From: JAUILA01 sp964563925
Lineage (GTDB): Bacteria; Bacteroidota; Bacteroidia; Cytophagales; Cyclobacteriaceae
Direction of reading: 5' to 3'
NCBI GenBank assembly: GCA_964563925.1
Contig: CAZLZD010000043.1
Location: forward strand, 1-33,794
DNA: 33,794 nt
Positions 1-8,383 of this stretch are shown one piece after another (the stretch's first letter is position 1; every line of letters starts with the position of its first letter). The position numbers and the translations under genes are program-made. The notes under the pieces are model-generated. The model ran no database searches, had not been told where the DNA came from, and saw only the letters and a list, made by a program, of their open reading frames with translations.

Positions 1-599
1 TGGGGTCCATTGCGTACGTAATTCCTGACAAACGCTTCTCCGGGTGAAAGAGAGGCCAGTTCCTTGTCGGGAATCTCCTCGTGCCAATGCTCCTGGGCTG
101 CTTTGCGCTCCGGGTCCGCCGATTCATTCCAGGTCTGGTCGCGCCAGGCGGAATGCTCAGGTCCGAAATCAGGTGCGGTCCCAATCAGGACTACATGCGA
201 AACATGCTCAGGGAATTTCTTGGCATATTCCAGGGCCATGAAGGAATGCCCGGAATGCCCGATTACCACTATCTTACCCAGCTTCAATTGGTCCCGGGCA
301 AGCTCCATGTCATCCAGGATCTTGTCCAGTTCATAATCGGCATTGGTGCGCTCACCGTTTGGCGGCACAAATCCGCGATGGTCCAGGTAGATCATTTTCA
401 GGTGCTGATGAATATTCTCTGAAAATGTTCGCGGGTAATACTCCGAGCTTCCGATCACCAGGGCGGGCATCCCCGTTCCCTGAACCGTGTAATTTAACCG
501 GAAACCATCCGGTGCGATATAGCCTTTCTCCTGGGCGTATCCTGTAACACAACAGGACAAAACGGCCAGGATAATCATAGAGTAAGAAATCAGAGACAT
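1..599 (-). CDS. Secreted alpha/beta hydrolase, C-terminus outside window
   Basis: The reading frame is open from an ATG at 597-599 to the left edge, about 199 codons, so the 3' end is missing. The N-terminus is a Sec signal peptide (MSLISYSMIILAVLSCCVTG, cleavage probably near AYAQ-type residues that follow). The mature part begins with YIAPDGFRLNYTVQGTG, typical of alpha/beta hydrolases related to proline iminopeptidase. An oxyanion-side strand ends in YLDHRGF, and the nucleophile elbow GHSGHS carries the catalytic Ser. The acid and His of the triad would lie partly beyond the edge. It follows the HSL-type esterase gene by 30 bp on the same strand and is probably the third gene of that operon. 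Substrate is unknown: a peptidase or an esterase is possible. Fold assignment is firm, function is not. Confidence 0.85.
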   Translation of the reverse strand, partial: MSLISYSMIILAVLSCCVTGYAQEKGYIAPDGFRLNYTVQGTGMPALVIGSSEYYPRTFSENIHQHLKMIYLDHRGFVPPNGERTNADYELDKILDDMELARDQLKLGKIVVIGHSGHSFMALEYAKKFPEHVSHVVLIGTAPDFGPEHSAWRDQTWNESADPERKAAQEHWHEEIPDKELASLSPGEAFVRNYVRNGP

Positions 600-629
600 G
601 GTGGTTGGATTTAGGTGAAAAGAAAGGGT

Positions 630-1517
630 CTACTCGATCCATTCGTTCAGTTGCTTCACCGCCGCATCAAGTGCGGGTTGTGCCACTTCATAACCAGTGG
701 CCCACATACCAGCCAGGTGACCGGCCCCCGGGACTTCAAAAAGGGAAGATGGCTGATTGCTTTCCTGCATACGCTCATAAAAAGCAATCCCCTCGGGCTT
801 CAGACCATCGTTCTCTGAAACAATTACTAGCGTTGGTGGAAATACACCGAAATCCTCCTGGGCGATAGGGGATACAAATGGATGGTCCAGCAGAGATTCA
901 TCGGTGATGTAGGGTTTGACAAAATGGGGCATTTCGCTGTATGCAAGAGAAGTTTTGCGCATATCGACCACGGGGTTCACCAGGATTTGTCCGTCTACCT
1001 TAACGGGGTTATCCTGATCCATGTTCTTCAAAACCAGGGCAGGTACCAGCTGTCCGCCGGCACTATCCCCGATCAGGAACAATTTTTCATTGGAGGTCAG
1101 GGAAGCCCGGTTTTTACGGATCCAGTCCAGGACAAACAGGCAATCGTCCAGGGCGGCAGGGTAGGGGTGTTCCGGAGGACGGCGATAGTCTATCGCCACG
1201 ACGATGGAATTCGTCTCATTGGCCAGCTTGCGGCAGATATTGTCGTGCGAATCCAGGTTGCCGGCGATAAATCCGCCCCCGTGGATCTGATAAATTACCG
1301 GAAGATCCATTGCGTCACCGGGCCGGTAGATCCGGATATGCACTGACCGGTCACCCGCATCCAGTTCGAGGTCCTTCACCTGATGGATCGGTTCGTCTGC
1401 AACATCCAGCGCCTCAATGGAATTCATAATCGCTTCGCGGATGGCATACGAACTGGGTTGTCCGGTTGACCACAAGGGAAGCAAAGTAAGCACAGCTAAT
1501 AAGATTCTGTAAATCAT
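630..1517 (-). CDS. Secreted alpha/beta hydrolase, HSL/acetyl-esterase type
   Basis: A 295-residue protein with an N-terminal signal peptide (about residues 1-19). The hormone-sensitive-lipase family marks are present: HGGG oxyanion motif at 79-82, nucleophile elbow GDSAGG at 150-155 with Ser152, and probable acid Asp237 (SENDG) and His267 (GAGH). The DYRRPPEHPYPAAL segment after the HGGG block is also typical of this family. The expected reaction is hydrolysis of short acyl esters in the periplasm or outside the cell. The ATG lies 6 bp after the stop of the S9 peptidase gene, so the two are co-transcribed. Normal family length is about 300 residues, so the gene is complete. The true substrate cannot be read from the sequence. 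Confidence 0.9.
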   Translation of the reverse strand: MIYRILLAVLTLLPLWSTGQPSSYAIREAIMNSIEALDVADEPIHQVKDLELDAGDRSVHIRIYRPGDAMDLPVIYQIHGGGFIAGNLDSHDNICRKLANETNSIVVAIDYRRPPEHPYPAALDDCLFVLDWIRKNRASLTSNEKLFLIGDSAGGQLVPALVLKNMDQDNPVKVDGQILVNPVVDMRKTSLAYSEMPHFVKPYITDESLLDHPFVSPIAQEDFGVFPPTLVIVSENDGLKPEGIAFYERMQESNQPSSLFEVPGAGHLAGMWATGYEVAQPALDAAVKQLNEWIE

Positions 1518-1523
1518 GTGATG

Positions 1524-3449
1524 TTACTCTTTAAGGGTTCTGTTAAAGAAGGCAACCATTTCGGGAAACCACCGCGGAGTGCGCAGTAATTGATGGTCCG
1601 ATCCGTCATAGGTTTCCAAATGATATTTTTTGTAGCCAGCCTCATCGAGGGCTGCCTTTAGTCGTAAGGCTTCGGAGAATGGAATGTGCTGGTCGTTGGT
1701 GCCGTGAGCATAATACAGTTCACCGGAAAGCCGATCCAGGTTGGCAGTCACGCTGCCGCCGGTATAGGCATCCGGACAGTCTTCGGGAAGACAGCCGTAA
1801 TAAGGCTCGAGCGGTACCCGGAACCGGTATGGATCCACATTCGGGGCGAGCGCATAGCCTGCTTTATACAACTCGGGCTGCTGAATCATGGCCCGGAGGG
1901 TATAATAACCCCCCATGCTGTGCCCGCTGATGCCTACACGATCAAGGTCCATGTACGGACGGTCTTCCGCCAGTTTTCGCAGGGCCCAGGCGTGATCGTT
2001 CATTTCATGATGACCCAATTCGCCATACCAGTAATTCCGGAATTCCCGGCCGCGGTACATGGTGGAGCGGGCATCGGTCATAACCACGATAAAGCCCTCA
2101 TTGGCCAGGTCCTGCATGATCAGTGAAACCCCCATTAGCGCATTCATGGGTATTATGTTACTGAAGGGGGCTGCATAATTATATTCCACCACGGGATATT
2201 TTTTCTCCGGGTCGAAGTTTTCAGGCTTGAGGATCATCGAACCAACATGAATCGTATCGTCTTCCACCCGGGTCCAGGCAATTTCAGGGTCATATCCCCG
2301 TTTTTGCAATTTGGTAAGTTTCTTTTCCCAGGCCGGTCCCACGTAGCTTCCATCTGCCTGGAATTCTTCCATGGCGACTTTTTCAAACGACCCCGTGAAG
2401 ATCCGGAACCTGGAGGAGTCCTGCGACCATATCATACCCCCGATTGAATTTCCTTTGTAGACTTCTTCTGAATTTATTCCCGTCAGTGAGGAGCGGGTAA
2501 GGATAACCTCATAGGCCCGGTCCGGATTACCCACGGTAATATTGACTTCCTTAAAATATACCCATCCGTCAGCGATCGACATGATTCCTTCGACCGTATA
2601 GTCAGATTTTGATTTGGGCAAGGGACGAAGATATGTTCCGTCCAGTGCATACAGGTAGAGCTGTCCGAAGCCCGAACGTTCACTTGTCCAGATGATATTA
2701 TCCTTCCAGAATCCAACCGGTCGCCTGAAATCAAGTCGGTCGTCATAATGCTGCACCAGGTCAAGTCCGATCATATAGACCTCCGAATTTTCTGAGATCA
2801 CGATGTCGAACTCCCCCGTGGCGGGATCCACCGCCAGTAATTCCAGGTGTTTCATCATCCGGTCAGACCGTAACAGCCAGGCGTTGCCGCTATGCCAGGC
2901 AACCGCGTGGATATAGGGCATACCAAAGCCATGCGGAATTTTTACTTTTTCCCCGGACATGACGTTCACAATATAATACTGGTGCTTTTCAACCGGTTCG
3001 CCGATGTAGGAATATTCTTTCTCAAATGTCTTTCCCTCACCATCCTTCATCACTGCCCGGGGCACCGCTCTGTCATCCACCTGTCGCACCAGGATAAGCT
3101 GGCCGTCCTCCGACCATTTGGCGGCCTCCACATCCCAGCGCCAGCCATTCTCCGGCTGTGAAAGTATTTGTATGTCATCACTGTCTGCCTTGCGCAGGTA
3201 TAACGCCCCATTCTCTACGCCGGCGAAGGCGTTCAGCGGGTTAGAGTAGCTCTCCCGGATTTGTGGAGAATGGGCAAAAAGGCCAGGGTACAACGGCCGG
3301 CCTTCAGGGGGCTCATTTTCTGCCCAGGGACCTTTGTCAGGCGGGCGCGGAGGATAATAGTCGAATACTTGCCGGCCAAGTGTCTGGGCAAAGGTGAGTT
3401 GGGTCAGTAAGAGCATAAGGCAAACCGACATCGAAAGAGTACGGAGCAT
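1524..3449 (-). CDS. Secreted S9 family (DPP-IV-like) serine peptidase
   Basis: A 641-residue protein with a signal peptide (about 1-22, ending TFAQ). Residues about 60-390 resemble a beta-propeller, with repeated WSEDGQLILV- and WSQDSSRFRI-type strands. Residues about 400-641 are the catalytic alpha/beta hydrolase domain. The triad is readable as Ser511 in GHSMGG, Asp586 in HGTNDQHIPF and His619 in GSDHQ, all in the order expected of prolyl oligopeptidase/DPP-IV enzymes. It is somewhat shorter than classical DPP-IV (about 700-760 residues), which suggests a trimmed propeller. It is the first gene of the three-hydrolase operon and is divergent from the cytolysin-like gene. The likely role is processing of peptides in the envelope. 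Family certain, specificity unknown. Confidence 0.93.
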   Translation of the reverse strand: MLRTLSMSVCLMLLLTQLTFAQTLGRQVFDYYPPRPPDKGPWAENEPPEGRPLYPGLFAHSPQIRESYSNPLNAFAGVENGALYLRKADSDDIQILSQPENGWRWDVEAAKWSEDGQLILVRQVDDRAVPRAVMKDGEGKTFEKEYSYIGEPVEKHQYYIVNVMSGEKVKIPHGFGMPYIHAVAWHSGNAWLLRSDRMMKHLELLAVDPATGEFDIVISENSEVYMIGLDLVQHYDDRLDFRRPVGFWKDNIIWTSERSGFGQLYLYALDGTYLRPLPKSKSDYTVEGIMSIADGWVYFKEVNITVGNPDRAYEVILTRSSLTGINSEEVYKGNSIGGMIWSQDSSRFRIFTGSFEKVAMEEFQADGSYVGPAWEKKLTKLQKRGYDPEIAWTRVEDDTIHVGSMILKPENFDPEKKYPVVEYNYAAPFSNIIPMNALMGVSLIMQDLANEGFIVVMTDARSTMYRGREFRNYWYGELGHHEMNDHAWALRKLAEDRPYMDLDRVGISGHSMGGYYTLRAMIQQPELYKAGYALAPNVDPYRFRVPLEPYYGCLPEDCPDAYTGGSVTANLDRLSGELYYAHGTNDQHIPFSEALRLKAALDEAGYKKYHLETYDGSDHQLLRTPRWFPEMVAFFNRTLKE

Positions 3450-3565
3450 ATTTCCTGAGTTAAGCGATTGGTATTCAAGATACTAATTATTGTGGAATAT
3501 ATATACCCGGGGCCGGAAGCCAGCACGCCGGCAATCGGGATACAGACCTGCCGCCTTTATTCTAT

Positions 3566-3584
3566 CCGGGAAGCCCGGGTTTTT
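3566..3584 (+). terminator. Hairpin with T-tract in the leader of the cytolysin-like gene
   Basis: CCGGG (3566-3570), a 3-base loop, CCCGG (3574-3578), one G and then five T (3580-3584). This reads as a compact intrinsic terminator on the plus strand, yet no plus-strand gene ends here. It lies 144 bp before the ATG at 3728. It could insulate the gene from upstream readthrough or attenuate it. The stem is only 5 bp, so the call is tentative. Confidence 0.35.
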
Positions 3585-3621
3585 ATGCCTTTAAAGCTTG
3601 AATGGCCACCATTTTAAGGAA

Positions 3622-3650
3622 TGCGACGAATTTACCAGCCGTTGCGACGA
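3622..3650 (+). promoter_or_regulatory. Direct repeat TGCGACGA x2, 21-bp period, upstream of cytolysin-like gene
   Basis: TGCGACGA occurs at 3622-3629 and again at 3643-3650, exactly two helical turns apart, about 80-105 bp before the start codon at 3728. Such spacing is typical of tandem sites for response-regulator or LytTR-type activators. No regulator gene beside it can be tied to the site by sequence alone. Confidence 0.35.
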
Positions 3651-3727
3651 CAGTGATAGGTAGTGAGGGATTATAATCATCAGCTTTGATCCACATTAAT
3701 CATTGTAGAACTAAAACAGCTCAAGCC

Positions 3728-5329
3728 ATGAAAACCTACACGCACTTTTATAAACTAATGACCATTCTGCTGTTAGTAGCAGGATTGGTTGGATGCAGCT
3801 CTGAGGACGACGACAATGTGACACCGGTCAATCCGGATGCAGCGGATATAAATGCCTATTTCGAGGCGTTGCCGGAATGGGATAATACGCCCCCGGAAGC
3901 CGCGGCGGATAAGGTGGTCAATCCTGAATTAATCCTGCATGAAAACAATACGCCGTATAAATGCCAGGTACTGGAGAAAAACCTGGTGGAATCCCTGGAG
4001 AAAATTATCTCGGTGGGAACCAACCAGGGGAAGGTATGGCCGGGGGCCCTTGTGGAGGGAAATTCCCTTGCCACGGGTGACCTGAAATTAATAAACCTGG
4101 GCCGGGCGCCAATCACGATAACTGCAGACCTTCCTATATCGGAGGCATCAACGGTTATAGAGGAGCCAAACAGCGTAACAGTGGGGGATGCCATCAATGA
4201 ATTCAAAATCGCCGCCGGGAACCTGGAAGAAGGCTCACAGGCCGGTGCAGGCATCATGAATTTTGAGGTGAATGAAGCTGCCTCCTTCCATCAGTCCATG
4301 CTCTCCCTGGGTATCAGCGGCGGGTTTACAGAACCGCAGTCCCAGGTTGGATTGGATGCATCGGCTTCAGTTTCCACCGAACGGGGTGTAAGCACCCACA
4401 CCGTGGCCGCGCGCTTTGTTCAGGAAAAATTCACCGTAAGAATTGCAGATGACCTTATTTCCGGGACCTCCGGATTCTTTGCCCAGGATGTATCCATGGA
4501 AGATGTTAAGGCCCTGGAGGCTTCCGGCAAATGGGGTGGAGACAATATACCGCTCTACATTGAATCGGTAACCTACGGACGTATTCTCATTTTTACAACC
4601 GAGTCCACCCGCGCCGAAAGTGCCGATGCCCTTTCTGCGGCACTCAATGCCTCGATGGCCAATTATGTAGAGGGTGGTGGTGAGCTGACCGATGCCCAGC
4701 GTACAATCCTTGATAATTCGACTACGCGGATTTATTCTGCCGGCGGGACGGAGGAAGGAGCCAATGCCGTCATCGCCGGACTCGACTGGAGCAAATTCTT
4801 TGTTGCCGCTCCGGTTTCCACAACAGTCCCCATTGCCTTTACGGTCCGTACCCTTGGCGGACGCCAGACCGTCAGGTTGAATGACAGTGCTATCTTCCAG
4901 ACACGGAACGATTGCCAGGCGCCGGTTTCCTATGACATCACGGTAACCCTGGAAGAGGCGGTCCTTGATGGGGGGGTATGTCTGAACTGTAAGTATACTT
5001 CGCGGATGAAGGAAGGAGCAGAAGTAATTTCCACCCCGTTCGCCTTCGGAAGTATTTTTGGAGTATGGGAAGCCGGCAGCTCATCGCGGGTATACACCAT
5101 GTCTGGTTTTGATAATACTTCGTCCTTTGAGCTAACCTCAGGGTATTGTAATACAGTCGCTCCGGGCGGGTACTGTGCTATCCAGGATTATAAGAACAAG
5201 CGCAGCCATAGTTATTCGTGGCCCTACCAGAACCTCGTCTCCGGGAATACCTACCTCGAATTCAATATAAGTGAAACATTCTCCACCATCCGGTTTAAAT
5301 ACAAGATTCGAAAAACTCCGAATTACTGA
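3728..5329 (+). CDS. Cholesterol-dependent cytolysin-like (CDC-like) lipoprotein
   Basis: The protein has 533 residues from ATG 3728; an upstream in-frame TTG at 3686 would bury the signal. The lipoprotein signal ends in GLVGC (Cys23), followed by SSEDDD, an acidic stretch like the surface-export signals of Bacteroidota lipoproteins. Residues about 75-395 follow the thiol-activated cytolysin core in order: WPGALVEG and PITITADLP (about 104-136), FVQEKFTVRI (230-239), PLYIESVTYGR (275-285), the diglycine block ILDNSTTRIYSAGG (327-340) and VPIAFTVRTL (367-376). Residues 396-533 do not look like CDC domain 4: the Trp-rich undecapeptide is absent and five Cys are present instead. CDC-like proteins are known in Bacteroidota, some acting on other bacteria. 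Expected role: pore formation in a target membrane that need not contain cholesterol. Monocistronic, divergent from the peptidase operon. Family firm, target unknown. Confidence 0.87.
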   Translation: MKTYTHFYKLMTILLLVAGLVGCSSEDDDNVTPVNPDAADINAYFEALPEWDNTPPEAAADKVVNPELILHENNTPYKCQVLEKNLVESLEKIISVGTNQGKVWPGALVEGNSLATGDLKLINLGRAPITITADLPISEASTVIEEPNSVTVGDAINEFKIAAGNLEEGSQAGAGIMNFEVNEAASFHQSMLSLGISGGFTEPQSQVGLDASASVSTERGVSTHTVAARFVQEKFTVRIADDLISGTSGFFAQDVSMEDVKALEASGKWGGDNIPLYIESVTYGRILIFTTESTRAESADALSAALNASMANYVEGGGELTDAQRTILDNSTTRIYSAGGTEEGANAVIAGLDWSKFFVAAPVSTTVPIAFTVRTLGGRQTVRLNDSAIFQTRNDCQAPVSYDITVTLEEAVLDGGVCLNCKYTSRMKEGAEVISTPFAFGSIFGVWEAGSSSRVYTMSGFDNTSSFELTSGYCNTVAPGGYCAIQDYKNKRSHSYSWPYQNLVSGNTYLEFNISETFSTIRFKYKIRKTPNY

Positions 5330-5349
5330 GTTTCTCAGTGATTAATGGC

Positions 5350-5386
5350 ACACACCTCTTCTGCATAGTATGTGGAACGGGTGTGT
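5350..5386. terminator. Possible bidirectional terminator between convergent genes
   Basis: ACACACC (5350-5356) and GGTGTGT (5380-5386) can form a 7-bp stem with a 23-nt loop. It sits in the 64-bp gap between the convergent stops at 5329 and 5394. There is no clear T-tract, so position is the main support. Confidence 0.35.
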
Positions 5387-5393
5387 TGCTGTT

Positions 5394-8342
5394 TCAGGAT
5401 TTGCCGGGTATATCTCCGGGGGTTATGCCGAATTCCTCCCGGAAGCATTTTGTAAAGTAGGAGGGACTGCTGAAACCCACCTGGTAGGCAATTTCCGAAA
5501 CGGTGCCGGCATCGGACTCCAGGAGATCACGGGCACGGACCAGCCGGAAGTGGCGGATAAATCGGGTGGGGTTCTGATTGGTTACCGCAACCAGTTTCCG
5601 GTGCAGCTGTGAACGGCTCAGGTTCATTTCCTCCGCAAATTGCTCAACCCCGAATGACTCATGTCCGAGCTCTCGCTCCATTACATCCATTAGTTGATGA
5701 ACAAACTGTTGCTCCCTGGATTCAACCTGTACCTTTTCCGGCTTCAGGCGCATTTCCTGCTCAAATTTCTCGCGGAGCTTACGCCTGGAGGTAATGAGGT
5801 TCGTGACGCGGACACGAAGTTCCTGTGGTATAAAGGGCTTGGTCAGGTAATCATCCGCCTGATGATTATAGCCTTCTATGCGGTCGGCACTTTGCGACTT
5901 GGCGGTAAGGAGAATTACGGGAATATGGCTGGTAAGCACATGATTCTTTACCGCTTCGCAAAAGGCAAAACCATCCATGACCGGCATCATTACATCACTG
6001 ATTATCAGGTCCGGCACAGATTCTACCGAAAGGTCAAGTCCTTCACGGCCGTTCGCAGCCTGCAGAATCTTAAAATCCTCCCGGAGGACTTCCACGATAT
6101 AATTCATGACATCGGTATTGTCTTCCACCACCAGCAGGACCGGTTTGTCACCGGTTTCAGGGTCCGGGGCAGGGTCCGGGAAGGAAACGGAACCACGGAC
6201 CGGCTGAGGCGGCACTGATGCGGATGGCGCCTGGTCAATAACCTCCTCCTCCTTGAGATGGTCATGCCCAAGGGGAAGTGAAACAACGAAGCGCACACCC
6301 CCATCGGGCGGGGATTCAATCTTGATCTTTCCGTAATGCAGTTCGGCCAGTTCGCGCACCAGCGCCAGTCCGATTCCCGTGCCTGTGGTCCGTTCGGTAG
6401 CGGGGGTGGTGGCCCGGAAGAACCGGTCGAATACCTGTCCGATTTCTTCCGGCGGGATCCCGGGTCCGTTGTCCTGGACGCTGAGCTCCAAATGCCCTTC
6501 TTTTTTATGCAGTGATGTTACAATCCGGCCGTGGTCAGGAACGTGCTTCAGGGCATTGGATACCAGGTTGATCAGGATTTGTTCCAGTTTCACCCGGTCA
6601 AAGTACAGGTTGATTTCCTCCTCCTCTGACTCCACTTCCAGGGAAATATGTCTAAGCTGGACCGCGGATTCAAAAGACATCACCACTCCTTTCACCAACG
6701 GCACCACATTTCCCCATGCAGCCTGCAGCCTGATTTTTCCTGATTCCAGCCGTGTGAGCTCCAGCATCTGGTTGACCAGCTCAAGCAGCCGGTTTGCATT
6801 TTGTTCCATGATGTCCAGGTGCCGTATGAGGTGCTCATCTTTTTCCTGCTCCCGCATCATTTCGATAGGTCCGAGGATCAGGGTCAGCGGTGTGCGGAAT
6901 TCATGGGTCACATTATCGTAAAACCTGGATTTAAGCTGGTCGACTTCCTGCTCTTTCAGGTACAGCTCCCGGTTCTTGCGCACTTTAAGGCGCTGGTTCC
7001 GGTACACCAGTAATCCGGCAAGCAGGAGGAACCCGGCGGTGCCGGCAAAAGTATTCCGACGGAATAATTCCGCTTTCCTTTGTTCATCAAGCCTGATAAT
7101 TTCTTCTTCCCGTTCACTGGCTTCGTAAGATTCCCTGAGCGCCTCCACTTGTTCTGATTTATCTTTATTGAAAAGGGAATCCCGGATAATGATATAATTG
7201 TTCAGCGCATCATTGGCCGAACGCAGGTCCCCGAGACTGTCATGCACCTGGGCCAGTGTATAATACGCTACCTGCTGCTCGGACATCAGGTTTTGTTCTT
7301 TGGCCAGTTTCAGGTGGATCCCGGCAAAAAACAGGGCGGAATCATACTGCTTCATGTACAGGTAATTCTCCGCCAGGTTTCCGGTGATGTATGGCATGCG
7401 GGCATTCTGTCCGGAATTGTCCGCCAGCCGGTAAGCCGTATTCAGGTAGTCCGCAGAACGTTCAAAATCACCGAGCATGGAATACTGGGCTCCCAGGTTG
7501 TCCAGCGAAGTAAGCCTGAGCCTGAAATAATCATTGTCCTCACTGATTTGGAGGGATTGTTGAATGTAAAAAATTGCTGAATCACGCTGATTCAGTCTGT
7601 CATGGACCACCCCGATATTTACCAGGGCCCACCCCTCGTAATAGGAATTATTTTCTTCCCGGCTGATTTTCAGTGACCGCCGGAGATAGTCAATTGCTTT
7701 TTCCTGATTGCCGGCCATTTCAAAAGTATGGCCAATATTCAGAAGGATGTTACAGAGGGTAATGCGCGACCCGAGCTTCTCATACTGCCCGTAAGCTTCA
7801 AGAAAATATTCTATGGAACGAACATGGTTGCCTTTGATACCATGGTAAACAGCGAGGTTGTTGTTGGACCGGGCAATGATCCTCAGGAGACCGATCTCCT
7901 CCGCGATTTCCTTGGCCTTTTCCGCCGCTTCACGTGCTTCTTCATGCTCTCCGCGTAAAAAACGGACGGTGTTCATGTCATCGTAGCTTTCTGCCATCAG
8001 AAGCTGATCGCCCGACGTGATTGCCAGGTCAAGCGCCTCAAGGATCTTTTCGAGCCCCTCATCCATCTTTCCGCGGGAAGTAAGTATATGACCGCTCAAA
8101 TTGAGCCCCATGACTTCTCCAAACAGGTAATTCCGGACCCGGGATTCCTCAAGTATCAGGACGGCGAGGCTATCGGCGGTGGCCATTTCCTGGGAGATCT
8201 TCATGGTGGCCAGTTTGATCATCAGGTTGATTCGGGCGGTATCTGTCGCATTCTTAAGGGCTTCACCCAGTTCGGCCTGCGTAGGCGGCTGTCCGGCAGC
8301 CAGGAAGAAGGAGAACAGCAGGGATATGGTGAGGAGCTTCAT
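5394..8342 (-). CDS. Hybrid sensor histidine kinase/response regulator with AraC-type HTH (TPR sensor)
   Basis: The chosen start, MKLLTISLLFSFFLAAGQ, gives 982 residues and a signal peptide; an ATG 18 bp earlier (8360) is also possible. Domains in order: TPR-rich sensor (about 60-395, repeats such as IGHTFEMAGNQEKAIDYLRRSL), coiled-coil stretch, one membrane segment (about 433-447), HisKA with phospho-acceptor His480 in NVTHEFRTPL, HATPase with DNGPGI (about 624) and GTGIGLAL (about 654), receiver with Asp783 in ISDVMMP and Lys in LTKPF, and a C-terminal AraC/XylS HTH (about 899-976, EIAYQVGFSSPSYFTKCF). It is therefore a whole two-component system in one protein. The sensor has TPRs rather than the beta-propeller found in polysaccharide-utilisation HTCS proteins. 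It probably controls the divergent lipoprotein genes from 8468 on, judged from position and repeats in the shared spacer. Confidence 0.95.
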   Translation of the reverse strand: MKLLTISLLFSFFLAAGQPPTQAELGEALKNATDTARINLMIKLATMKISQEMATADSLAVLILEESRVRNYLFGEVMGLNLSGHILTSRGKMDEGLEKILEALDLAITSGDQLLMAESYDDMNTVRFLRGEHEEAREAAEKAKEIAEEIGLLRIIARSNNNLAVYHGIKGNHVRSIEYFLEAYGQYEKLGSRITLCNILLNIGHTFEMAGNQEKAIDYLRRSLKISREENNSYYEGWALVNIGVVHDRLNQRDSAIFYIQQSLQISEDNDYFRLRLTSLDNLGAQYSMLGDFERSADYLNTAYRLADNSGQNARMPYITGNLAENYLYMKQYDSALFFAGIHLKLAKEQNLMSEQQVAYYTLAQVHDSLGDLRSANDALNNYIIIRDSLFNKDKSEQVEALRESYEASEREEEIIRLDEQRKAELFRRNTFAGTAGFLLLAGLLVYRNQRLKVRKNRELYLKEQEVDQLKSRFYDNVTHEFRTPLTLILGPIEMMREQEKDEHLIRHLDIMEQNANRLLELVNQMLELTRLESGKIRLQAAWGNVVPLVKGVVMSFESAVQLRHISLEVESEEEEINLYFDRVKLEQILINLVSNALKHVPDHGRIVTSLHKKEGHLELSVQDNGPGIPPEEIGQVFDRFFRATTPATERTTGTGIGLALVRELAELHYGKIKIESPPDGGVRFVVSLPLGHDHLKEEEVIDQAPSASVPPQPVRGSVSFPDPAPDPETGDKPVLLVVEDNTDVMNYIVEVLREDFKILQAANGREGLDLSVESVPDLIISDVMMPVMDGFAFCEAVKNHVLTSHIPVILLTAKSQSADRIEGYNHQADDYLTKPFIPQELRVRVTNLITSRRKLREKFEQEMRLKPEKVQVESREQQFVHQLMDVMERELGHESFGVEQFAEEMNLSRSQLHRKLVAVTNQNPTRFIRHFRLVRARDLLESDAGTVSEIAYQVGFSSPSYFTKCFREEFGITPGDIPGKS

Positions 8343-8383
8343 AATCAATAAATTAACCATAAATAATGGGATGCGTATGTAAA

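Noticed and set aside
882..1346. 154-codon plus-strand frame opposite the HSL-type esterase
   Set aside because: Antisense to a gene with an intact catalytic triad; no recognisable domain.
3686..3727. Upstream TTG start for the cytolysin-like gene
   Set aside because: It adds 14 polar residues before a perfectly placed lipoprotein signal that begins at ATG 3728.
6379..6921. 180-codon plus-strand frame inside the hybrid kinase
   Set aside because: Antisense of the HisKA/HATPase region; Ser/Arg/Cys-rich composition typical of shadow frames.
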